A stretch of 64,000 nucleotides of DNA from Purshia tridentata (lineage: Eukaryota > Streptophyta > Magnoliopsida > Rosales > Rosaceae): assembly GCA_003254885.1 (NCBI GenBank), contig QANT01005727.1, positions 44,139-108,138 on the forward strand. Reading direction: 5' to 3'. Shown here piece by piece: positions 1 to 10,879 of this stretch. Positions within the stretch are counted from its first letter, which is position 1. Each line of letters starts with the position of its first letter. The notes under the pieces were generated by a model. The model was not told where the DNA came from. It was given only the letters and a program-made list of their open reading frames with translations, and did no database searches. A program made the translations under genes and the position numbers.

Positions 1-56
1 TTCTGATTTGTTTGCCATCATCTGTTCATCAAGCTAAGCTTGACTTGTTTTTCCAG

Positions 57-649
57 TAACATCTGTGCCACCATCAAGTTACCGATTAGGAGTGAAGGCA
101 GCAAGTCTCCATGAGTTATTCCCCATGCATATAACACAGACTTTACAGCATTCAATCTCAACATTTGACAAAGAGGTTTTATTTTTCTTCTCTTGTTATT
201 ATTAAGTCTCTTTACATTTAAGATGAATGCACAAATGAGTACTAATGAACTTTGCTTGTCTCGGACTTTGGAGCCCTCAGTTACCAGGTTTTATAACTAA
301 AGAGGCCCTTCTTCACGGAGTGGAGGTAATCCCAGTAATATATATATATATAAGAATTCTAGTTTATCTATGTCGGTATCTTAAGCAATTGTCAAATCAA
401 TTAATTTTCTTCCAGACTAGGACCAGCTCTCCGATCCAAATTCCCCGCAGCAATGACACGTACGAGAGCACATCGTTAAAAGGTCTCTACCCTGTTGGCG
501 AAGGAGCAGGTTATGCTGGAGGGATTGTAAGTGCAGCTGTGGATGGCATGTATGCTGGTTTTGCAGTGGCAAAGAATTTTGGTCTGTGTGATATCGGCAT
601 AGAGTCAATTTTGGGCAAGGCTCGGAGTGCTGGATTTTTGGAGTACTAG
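57..649 (+). CDS. PDE327: FAD/NAD(P)-binding oxidoreductase, PDE327-like (3' end only)
   Basis: Three terminal exons are visible: 57-175, 281-325 and 416-649. Each is bounded by AG/GT and joins in frame; the 5' part of the gene lies left of the window and bases 1-56 are intron. The last exon encodes GLYPVGEGAGYAGGIVSAAV, the glycine-rich FAD-contact segment found at the C-terminus of a plastid-targeted family of FAD-dependent oxidoreductases that includes Arabidopsis PDE327 (At4g30720, recalled from memory). That family is required for normal pigmentation, but its substrate is not known to me. The protein ends KARSAGFLEY. The assignment to the family is strong from the glycine motif and the preceding SSYRLGVKAASLHELFP segment. 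Orthology is supported by its neighbour AUG8, which is also next to PDE327 in Arabidopsis. Confidence 0.85.
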
Positions 650-3600
650 AAGAGTTTTTGGTGTTTCTTCAAGTTGGTTCCATGTGCTCTCACAACACAA
701 GCTCAGTTATCTGATAAAAAAAAAAAGAAAAAAAAAGGACAGGCCCAAATAGAAAAATGGGGCAAATATCGGCCCAAATATAACACATGGCGTGAAAACT
801 GTCCGTAAGCAGGAAAATGGGCCCAAACCAGCCCAATATCAGAAAATGGGTCGAACCTTGGCCTTTAAACACATACTCTCTGGAGTGGTGGGTGGCCGGA
901 GTCACCGACCTTAGACATGATATGATTATGCAGTCAAAGGCTAACATATATGCCAGGGTTCCAAGTTCTTCACTTGTAGAGTAATACATGCTTGTGTTTT
1001 CGTAAATATCAATTGATGTTTAAGTATGAGATATCAAGCTGATATTATTCAAGTAACAGTCTGATCTGACAAATGATATATATGTTTTCTTCATGCGAAT
1101 ATCTTAGAAAACCAATGACAAGGTTCCATCGTAAAAACTCTTCATCTATCAGCGCATATAAGTAGCATAACTTATTCAAGAAACGGATTTTAGCATATAA
1201 ACAGAGAGCACCTCTAAAAGCAATATAGGAACAAAATCATCCATCTGAATTCTTTGTATCCAATATTATTTAATTGAACCATTTAAATGGATATTATTAT
1301 TATTACCCACATGGGGGACACACAGTCACAAGTTAGGACAATTACAAGTTTTTTTTTTCTTAGAATGAAGAGTTCTTTGAAGCTTTAAAAAATAGATATG
1401 TTGGACTGGGACTAGGACTTTGAAGGTGCATGGCATATGACAAATGGCATGGGTTTGATTCGCCATGATTGCATGTATACTTGTCATTATATTCCATCAC
1501 ATGAGAGCCCATCATTTGGTCTTTATCAGGTTAATTCATGAAGAAATTTTGGCTGAATCTGCAGTTCTATCCATTATTTCTCATAATCAATGCATAATTG
1601 TTAAGCATTTGAAATTATATTTTGTAGTGAAAACTAATGAATAAACAAGCAAAATTATCCCACTCGTTTAATTGGTTTTTATCTAAATGATGTTTACGTG
1701 TAGATGGTTCATTGTCAACCATTATTAATGTGATTATTAGAGTGAATCCCTACACATGACTGTAATAAGAAAAACTCAACTAAGAATGATCACGAAATTA
1801 GAAAAATTCAATCTCAAAAATGAAAACAAAAATATAATTTTCTCTGTTTTCATGATAATCATATTACATTATGCAGATATTATGATAATTGTTTTGGGAG
1901 TATCCTCCAAACATTGTTTCTGACCCATTGTTTTCCGCTTGGAGGAGAAAAAGATCGATAAGAACAATATTAATTAATTAATTCAGAAAAAAAAGCAAGA
2001 TGGACCAATACAGACAATATGGGAAGAATATAATTGGTAGGCCCAAAGAGATATGTGACAAACTGACAAAGGTCCATAGTTTTTAACTTCCAATCAGACA
2101 GTTGCACAACATATGATGTGTCCAAATTAATTATCACGAAGACAATTCTGCAAGGCAGTTTTTGCCTCAAACTTCATAGTTTGAGATACATTGCATTTGC
2201 CTTAGAAATTATCATCAAATAGTTAATGTTAATTAAATGGTGATGGAGAATTGATAACTGAATTACAATTATAATAAGTTAAATGGTTGGATTTTTTCTA
2301 GTATAACCCAAATATCATAAACACGATTGGGGACTGTCTTTGTGACTCAAATTCGAAGTAATGTGAGAAATTGGAACTCTGACCGTGAATGTGAGTATTT
2401 CCACTGCTTCCATTGATTTCTGTAGGACCAAAAACTACACTTTCCAGGGTTCTTCCAAGCTGTAAATGGGCCTTAACTTTCGGCTAAAGCAGAGCTACTG
2501 ACAGCATTTTTCTGTAGGACTATATAATTAAAACATCAAAACATCAAAAGGGACTATATAATTAATGGCTCTCATACCTAACAAGAAAGGACATGGAACC
2601 AACATATAAAGAGGGAATGAGGAACTAATGTCTGATGGAAAATTTTCTGTCTTTTGGGGTGATAGTTCGAACTCGAGTATATAAGGGGAGTTTTGTTCTC
2701 GGTCAATTAGATTAACTTCAATTCACCGTCTTTTGAAATAGTAGAGGAGAGAAAATAAAGATATAATCTTTTTTAATGTATTCTTGGATATTATTACACA
2801 CACACGCATCAGTGATGGTCTTGTTAGCTTTACTCAAAATTATGCATGCCCTGATAAGACACTTTTCATATTGGTCTGTTTCCAATATAGATGCTACCGC
2901 ATATGCAATTCTATTTCAATCCAATCAACCCCATAAATGCAAGTAGAACATATAAAAGTCATTGTAAGAACCATGCATTAAGATTGGCTTATCCTCCAGC
3001 CTGTTCTGGTTAGACCACTCTGTTATTTTAAAGTGAAAGTGTGAAACTTTTTCTACTTTTCTTTTTCTTGTTGATTTCTAGCATAGAAAGTGATAAGCTA
3101 TTTACCATTAAGTAAATGTCCTACTAGTCTTTGCCTTTTGGTAGGCTACAAGAAACCAAATATTTCTTCCCAAAACTTGATGCTTTTGGACAACAAGAAA
3201 CAAACAAAACAGAATTGCTTCCTACTTCTTAGGAGAGAGAAGAGAACATAATTTTGTTGGTCTGCGGCCGTCCCAAAGTCTTTGATTTGTTGTGGAGGGT
3301 CAGGTCAAGGTCTCAAATACCAAATCATAACAATTCCAGCACCTATTCTTTGAAAGTAATCCACAATTATCTTTCACTCTCACAAAACCTTAACATATCC
3401 AAAATAAGATGTGACTAAGCTTTCTTTTTGTATGGTTGGGCTTAAAATGATGCAACATATTAGCTAGCTTTGGCTCTTTCGGGTTTTATATATGCCAATC
3501 CAATCATGATGGATGACTTGGATGTTTTATTTGAGTGCAATTTAGGTGATGAATTTCAATATTGTCTATTGTTTGGTGTATTACAGTTGACTGTGTGATA

Positions 3601-4660
3601 CATTCATCAATTGCTTGCGAGATGAAACATCTTAATCTAACTTTCACCAACCTCTCTCTCAATTCTTGCAAATACCCAGAAATACTTTTCAGTCATTATC
3701 TCTTTTAAGGCCATTCGATCAGTTACATTTTGCTAAGCAGCTGTTACTTTCTTCTTTTTGTTTTTTCAAGAAAAAATGATAAACCTCAACTCTGGGGTAG
3801 CTTATTTTGAGAAAGTTGGTGTAGATTTCAATATCTAATCATTAATTCTTCAATTCTATCACATCCCTTGACCATTTGTAGCTTAACAACCAAAGTATAA
3901 TTATATCCATGTGTTGGCGCTTGGCACAACTCATAAGTTTTCAATAACCTTAGTTGGTGAGATTTGAGTTGCCACAAATGTAAGTTTTAATTGTAATTAC
4001 CATGATACAACTTTCAGTTAGTTTAAGTTATCTAAATATAAGAGCTAGCATAATGCATTAATGATAATAAACTGATATATTAACAAGGTTTCAGTTACAG
4101 CATCACATCAAGACATTAGGATTTGTACCAGAGTTGGACCTCAATCAAGTCTTTTATTAATTCATAAAATTGTACATTTTTCCCCTAAATGCAGGTAGAA
4201 CGAAACTGTCCAATTAACTGCTAATGGGGATTTAAAGCATAAGTAACATGTAGCATTAATTATAAGCAAAATGTTCCTATATACTTTACATATGGTTGAA
4301 TGTTGAGATATATATACTGTTAATTAAGTTGATATCACGTGGAAAAATTTTTTATTTTAATTAACCATCTAATCAAATTGATTATTTAATAATAGAACAT
4401 AGATATGACTTCTGATTATTTTTTGTTGTAAAAAGTGAATTTTCATCAAGTTATATGTTTGCATTTAGATACTTCTTCAACTTTAAATTCTTAATGTTTA
4501 CTGCTTAGTGTGACATAATAAATTTCCAAAAGGATTCATACATTCAAACATGTAATTTAAAAAAATATGATTAAATTAAAGCCATGACAACAAAATTGTA
4601 TCCAGAAGCTTCCTTTGTTATTTTTTATTTTTTTTTATTTTAAGATTTGACTAATTGTCT
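650..4660. other. 4-kb spacer without a recognisable gene
   Basis: This AT-rich stretch separates the PDE327-like gene from AUG8. It holds several poly-A/T runs (for example about 717-738 and 1351-1361). The few short ORFs, such as one on the minus strand at 1970-2170, have no family resemblance and no splice or promoter context. I found no tRNA, no rRNA and no clear terminal inverted repeats. Regulatory DNA for AUG8 probably begins near 4660. Confidence 0.6.
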
Positions 4661-4682
4661 CCAATTGCTTGAGAAGAGAAAC

Positions 4683-4767
4683 GCGCCAATAAGTAAAGCT
4701 TACCGAGTAGGTGGCGCGAAACTAACGTCCTCTCACAGTCCCTCCCTCCCTCCCCACTGTAACCGTT
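4683..4767 (-). promoter_or_regulatory. Cell-cycle elements upstream of AUG8: two E2F sites and an MSA core
   Basis: Read on the minus strand, 4683-4690 is ATTGGCGC and 4714-4721 is TTTCGCGC; both fit the plant E2F consensus WTTSSCSS. About 45 bases on, 4763-4767 contains AACGG on the minus strand within AAACGGTTA, the core of the mitosis-specific activator element bound by three-repeat MYB proteins. A CT-rich leader (about 4856-4872) follows. These sites suit the mitotic role of AUGMIN8. The motifs are read directly; their function is inferred. Confidence 0.55.
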
Positions 4768-6795
4768 TCTTCGCACTTTATTTTATTAAAATATTTCAAA
4801 CAACTTTTCCATAAGAAAAACTAATTATAATTAGTTCCTCAAATACATAGCTTTCCTCTCTCTCTCTCTCTGCTTCACAGACTCCCGCCGGAGAAAAGAC
4901 CTCTCTTCTCCGATCAGCGTCCGGTGAAACCCCTCCGTTTCAGGCGACACCTCTCAGCCACCACCGTGAGTCGGGATGTTGTGAGTCGAATTCGCACAGA
5001 GATCAAAGTAAAATCATTCGGATTGGTGAGTCACGGATTCTTCTTAAGTGTGATTGTGAATTTAGCGTTTTGGGTGTTAATTTGCAAACTTTTTGTTGAG
5101 TTTTACATTTATTGGGTGCTAAAATTTCAAATGGAAGGAAGAATAATTCAAAAAACAAACGTAGTTGCCGATGGCTTATTCCTCTTTTGTTTTTGTAAAG
5201 TAGACGCCGATTAGTTTTTTTTTTTTGTATTCGAATAAAATGACGGTTAATTAACTAAATTGTTTGTTTGGAAAATATTTGATTTATTTTGTGTTTTTCT
5301 TTTTTAGGAGATTCTTGAATTTTTATGAGGTTCAACTCTCTCTGTTTCTTTTGGTCTTCTCGGTTTTTTTGTTCTCCCTTTTAACAGCATTAACAAATAA
5401 GTCCAGGTTTTGAAAAAAAAAACACAAACAAGTACCAAAATGTTAAAATCCGCTCAACCATAATAATCAACTAGAAAATCACAAAAGCAAATCTAATTCG
5501 TCAACTTACACTGAAAATTTGAAATTTGAGAGAGAGATTGCATGAGCAGTGAAACACTGAACGCGTCGTCAATTTCACAGACACAACACTGTCAAATACA
5601 GACATATGTCATAGATCCCTTGTCTGGAAACCCTTTTCATTTCTCTTCCAACTTTAATTATTATTTTTAAATGTTTATGCATTTTACTGATTTTCGTTCC
5701 TAAATCTTGAAAAATAGAATTATTTTCCATGGTCAAAACAAAAATGTTATTTTTATCGAATTCCCACATAACGATGTATTTGAAATAGTTTTTTATGTAT
5801 TTGCTTTTAAATTAATTTTATATTTTTCACCGTAAATTCATGGGGATGGACAATGATCCTTCTTCCACGTGGACCTCCATGTCCTTTCTCGTTTTCCTAA
5901 GAACATTAGCACCTGCAAGTTCAACCTTCGAATAATTGAAGGTTTAAAAATTATGAATACGAACAAAATCCACAAATTTAAGGGATCTATTACTGTTTTG
6001 CAAATTTATGTGTGAGACAGTCGGAGTAAGTAAACAATTAGTAAAGTGAGCAAATGTGTAGCAGACTAGCAGTTGATCCCAGGATAACTTTGTATTTTAT
6101 TAATTTATATTTATATTTTTTATTTTTCGGAAAAAGTTGGAGAGTGGGAGAGAGAAAGGGATTGTTTTTGCAAGTTTGTAATCACTTTCATAGAATTTGC
6201 TTTCATGAAAAGGAGTTGTGAGAGAAGAAGGGAAATGAGCAGAGTGGGGTTGTCTTGGAGTTGACCCATTTCCAATTTCCAGCCCAACCGACCATGGCAC
6301 TCCCGTGAGAGGGACCAGAAGAAAATTAAGAGGACACTTTATCCAGCACAGCACACCCTTCCCTCCCCTTACCCTACATCCTCATCACTCTCCCAGTCTT
6401 TCAATTCTCTTAGGCTGTTCGTGGGTAATCAAAACCAACCTCTAACCTTAACCGTTTATACACGCTGTGCCACTTTCCGCATTTCTCTGTGACCCCATTG
6501 CTTCAGATGTTGTTTACCCCTTTCCTAATTTCACTGCCATGGCCTGATCTGCTTCAATTTGGCCTTCTCTCTATGAAAAAGCAATACCCTTTTGAGATTA
6601 TTTGTTGTAATTCTGAAATTCATTCGCAATTAGATCTGAGTTTCTGTAAAGATGTATGCTTTCCAGTGTTCCCTTTTCTTTTATATCGGTTTATTCTTTG
6701 CTTTTTTAAGTCATTAGCTGCCTCTTACTTTTGGTTGTGCGTTTGTGGCAGATTTATTGCAGAGGAAAGTATCTTCTTTTCAGGCAACCGGTGTT

Positions 6796-6907
6796 ATGCC
6801 ATTGAATGTGGGATTATATGAAAGCCAAGGCTGTCAAAGATGGTTTAGTTAGATGAAAGAATCCATCAATGTGGTTAAATTTTGATAGTGTGGATGGATG
6901 TATATGA
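6796..6907 (+). promoter_or_regulatory. Three upstream ORFs in the AUG8 leader, the last overlapping the start codon
   Basis: A likely 5'-UTR exon starts after TTTTCAG near 6783. It carries ATGs at 6796 (18 codons plus stop, ending 6852), 6806 (16 codons plus stop, ending 6856) and 6869 (12 codons plus stop, ending 6907). The third runs across the AUG8 start at 6894 in another frame. Such an arrangement normally lowers initiation at the main start. Whether all three are in the mature mRNA depends on the UTR exon boundary, which is inferred. Confidence 0.5.
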
Positions 6908-9900
6908 ATCAGGGTTAGGATTAAAGAAGCAAACAACCGTGGAGACCCCAAGACCACGGTTGGTTCCCGCCGAAAAGTTCAATGCAATCAGCAGTCGGCG
7001 GCCTCGAACGAGGGAGGTTAGCTCTAGGTACAAGTCACCTACTCCTCCCTCTTCGCCTTCGGCTACCCGGCGCTACCCGTCTCCAACGCCAACCGTCACA
7101 AGAACATTGCGTACAACATCCTCACAATCTCTGCCCAAGAGATCCCAATCTGTGGATAGGAAGCGACCTTCCACACCAACTTCCCCGTCAAGTCCATCCA
7201 CTCCGGTCCACGATTCTTCTGTAGATGTGCAATTGTCATCCAGAAGAACAGGGAACGCTCGGTTGCCCGAGAGTTTATGGCCTTCCACAATGCGAAGTTT
7301 GAGTGTTTCCTTCCAGTCTGATACCATTTCCATTCCTGTTAGTAAGAAGGAAAAACCAGTTAGCAGTGCTCTCTCTGACCGCACTTTGAGGTCATCTTCC
7401 AATGTGGCACATAGGCAGGTTGAAACGCCTCCCATTTCTCGAAAGCCTACACCGGAGAGAAAACAGAGCCCTCTGAAAGGGAAAAATGCGCCTGATCAAT
7501 CGGAGAATTCTAAACCAGTCGATGCTTTGCATTCCCGATTAATAGATCAGCATCGTTGGCCAAGTAGAAGTGGTGGAAAAGTATCTTCCAATGCATTAAA
7601 CAAAAGTGTGGATCATGCTTCTAAGATTGTCAGGCTTGCTACACCAGTTCCAGGAGTCGGCTTGTCTACGCTGAGGAGAATCCCCACATCTGATGCTTTG
7701 AGTAAACCCTTACAAAAATCTGCTAGTGATGCTGCGACGATATTATCACTCCATCAAAGTGATAGAGCAGGACTTGGACCAAATTTAGCTGATGATTATT
7801 CCCTGCAGGTATCTGGACCTCACAAGCCTATCAGAACAAGTATACCAGACAGATTATCATTAACTATTCCTGCAAGATCTCTATCTTCGCCTACTGCTTC
7901 ATCACGTCCGGCCTCACCTAGTAAGACCTCATTGTTTTCACCTTCTGTTACAAGAGGTGTTAGTCCATCTCGGTCAAGACCATCTACTCCTCCTTCTAGA
8001 GGAGTTAGCCCATCTAAGATAAGGCCATCTAATACTTCTAGTCAATCAAGCAGTTCAACCTCTGTGCTTTGTTTCATTGCGGATTTTAAGGGGAAACGGG
8101 GTGCAAGTTACATTGAAGATGCTCATCAGCTGCGGCTACTTCACAATAGATATTTGCAATGGCGATTTGCTAATGCCCGGGCTGAGGCTCTACTTCATAT
8201 TCAGAAAGTAACTACAGAGGTATGCTTCTGTTCTCTGTGAAACTAGCAAACTTTTAGGCCTATGTCTTTGCCCTAATAATTTCTTTGACTATATATTAGT
8301 ATTGTTCATCATGTCCTGTCTTTCTTATTTCAGTTAAGATACTCCCGGTGACTTTGCACACACATTTGACCAAATAATTAGGTCTTTGCAGTCCTTGACC
8401 ACTAGTATGTCCTTTTTTAGTATGTAGCAGTGGAGGAATATCTTATGCATCACTCACGAGTGGTAGTGAGGTTAGAGTCTAAAAAAGAATTATTGGATAG
8501 TATATCATCCAGTTTGTGCAGAATACTGAATGGTTTTATCAAATTATTATTGATTTTTTGCACAGTCAAGGTTGTACATACTTCATTCGCAGTTAAAATT
8601 TTTTCCCTTCAAATTACATTTCAAATTACATCAGAAATTTAATTGATGGTGCAGAGAACCCTATTCAATGTATGGAACACTATGCTAAGCCTGTGGGATT
8701 CAGTAATCAGGAAAAGAATCAATCTCCAGCAGTTGAAGCTTGAGCTTAAGCTGAACTCTGTATTGAATGATCAAGTAATGCCTTCTTTTGCACCGCAATG
8801 ATATCATTTTATTCACGATGTGTTTATTTGTTGCTTTAATCCATTATCACTTTTTATTTCTGAACTCATGCCTTTACTGTCTGTTTTTATCAATTTTTAT
8901 ATGTTGCTTTTCTAAGTCCTTGCATGAACAATGATTGTTCAGATGGCCTACCTTGACGATTGGGCTTTACTTGAAGGAGATCATATTGCTGCTTTCTCAG
9001 GGGCCATGGAAGATTTGGAGGCAAGCACTCTCCGTCTTCCAGTGACCGGAGGGGCAAGGGTATGTTCGGTTTTAAAAGGTCATTAAATTTGATTTATGGA
9101 GAGAGAAATTTGTTCTAACTCTAAATATATGCTTTTACAGGCAGATATTGATTCTTTGAAAGTAGCTATCTGCTCAGCTGTTGATGTGATGCGTGCAATG
9201 GCATCCTCCATATGCTCTTTGCTCTCAAGGGTGAGATTCATGTTTTCATAGTTTTTTTATTGGGTATCCATAGAATCCCCTTCTTAGCCGAAAGACTGAG
9301 GAAAGTATGTTTTGATAGTTTTACTTCAACCATGCTGTGATATTTTTCAACTTTTTCCGCTTCCTACACTTTATGGCATGTACTTTGTAGCACTAAAGAT
9401 TAATGATGTAGATGTTGCATATCTTGTGCAACAAAGTTTTTATTCGGAGGATATTATCTTTTGAAAGGATGTACTTAAGTTTGCACAATTTTATATTTAT
9501 ATGATGTAGGTGGAGGGCATGAACAGTTTGGTTTCTGAACTTGCTGTTGTAGCAGCGCAGGAGAAAGCCATGCTTGATGAATGTGAAGCACTGTTGGCTT
9601 CAGCAGCAGCTATGCAGGTAAATAATGAGGCCATAACTTTTAATGAACAGAATGTAATTAAGAACTGTGGAATGTAATTAAGAACTGTGGAAATACTTAA
9701 TACTTTCCTTAGTAACTCACTCAGTTCTAGTGTGTATGTTCACAAGCCTCAGTTTTATAGTCACATGGGATCCATTTTGCAGTAAAGAATTGTAAATGTG
9801 ACTTGTGGGATCAGTTGTAAGATAATTTTGCAACATTAACTGCTTAGACATGTTTGCCTCCCAGTACCTGTGGATCTGGCCAGTCTGATCAAGGTCTTTT

Positions 9901-10338
9901 TGTCACAGCCCTGAGTGCTACACACAGCATCCGTAGATTGTTCAGCATCCACTGGCTTCTGTTAATACTTCATTCATCTCTTGTGTTCTCAGTAGTCCAT
10001 TGTCATGTAGCAATTGAATTCTTATGCCATCTGTGTGTCTAGTAAATTCTATCAGATCAGCTAGCCTAGATCAGTCCATTGTGGCTCACAGTGTCTTGGA
10101 TATATTCTCTCTGGCTAGGAAAGTCTAATTTGAATAGCATGCTGTGAATTAAAATATTTAATTTCAATTCTTTTTCTTGTATATATTTTACTCTGTTAAC
10201 TTTTGAATTTTGATTGCTGTTGGCTCAAAGCAGGTAGAGGAATACAGCATTAGGACCCATCTCATACAAATGAAACAAGATTTGGGAAGAGTGAGTAACC
10301 AATTTTGGCAACCAAGACGGCTTCTTGACCCGGACTAG
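6894..10338 (+). CDS. AUG8: AUGMIN subunit 8, QWRF-motif microtubule-associated protein
   Basis: Six coding exons (6894-8219, 8655-8774, 8943-9059, 9141-9230, 9510-9617, 10234-10338) join in frame to give 621 residues. The N-terminal two thirds are a basic, Ser/Pro/Arg-rich microtubule-binding region with repeated SPS/RPS motifs. The QWRF motif lies at residues 422-425 in [14 protein letters not shown], followed by the helical DUF566 region. The family forms part of the eight-subunit augmin complex, which recruits gamma-tubulin to microtubules for branching nucleation in spindle, phragmoplast and cortical arrays. The start is the ATG at 6894 (MDVYES), which matches the family; the frame is open four codons further upstream but without an ATG. 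A 5'-UTR intron probably runs from 5026 to about 6783. Orthology to At4g30710 is supported by both neighbours. The paralogue EDE1 is less likely. Confidence 0.93.
9651..9690 (+). repeat. Perfect 20-bp tandem duplication in an AUG8 intron
   Basis: A 20-base unit beginning AATGTAATTAAG occurs twice in direct tandem, without mismatch, just after the fifth coding exon of AUG8. It looks like a recent slippage duplication and has no evident function. Confidence 0.8.
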
Positions 10339-10879
10339 CTTCTAATCCAAGAGCATAAGCTTTGTCAATTCTGAAAGGATAAAATACTTGGGCAGAGATA
10401 AAGCGTCGCCTCCGTTCTCTGTGAATGTAAATTGGTTTATTTTTAGCCTTGGAATGTTTTCTTGTTCCATCCAATTTTTTCCTTCTTTTCTGAGCAAGAG
10501 CCATTAGCTCCATGCTTTCCAACGTGTAATTTTTTGTATTACGCAAATGAAAAGAAAATGCAAAGGAAGAAGCAAAGGATTTGAATTCAATGTACAAGCA
10601 AAAGTTTCAAAGGAAATGAAATAGGAAATATTGTCGTAGCCAAGATTCTATTTATGTTGTCATTGTCTTTTAAAATAGAGAAAGTGTGTACATTTCAATA
10701 CCCAATCATCTTCAATTCTCTTTTGCCTTCGTATAGCAACCAAGCCAATTGGGACAAAATTAACCTAAATAATTTAGGAATTTTCCCGCCATTTTTTTGG
10801 AAGAACCAAACAGTTATTATAACTGTCACTGTGCACACGATCAAAATCATCAAAGTCTCCGAAAAAGCACAAAACACAT
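10339..10879. other. AUG8 3' flank and PPR gene promoter
   Basis: This 541-base gap between two genes in tandem orientation must hold the AUG8 3'-UTR and the promoter of the PPR gene. No further coding region was recognised; short ORFs on either strand here lack family features. Confidence 0.6.

Noticed and set aside
1970-2170. Minus-strand ORF of 66 codons in the left spacer
   Set aside because: No family resemblance, no promoter or splice context, and located in AT-rich DNA where such ORFs arise by chance.
7073-7435. Minus-strand ORF over the AUG8 first exon
   Set aside because: Shadow of the Ser/Pro/Arg-rich AUG8 coding sequence; no independent features.
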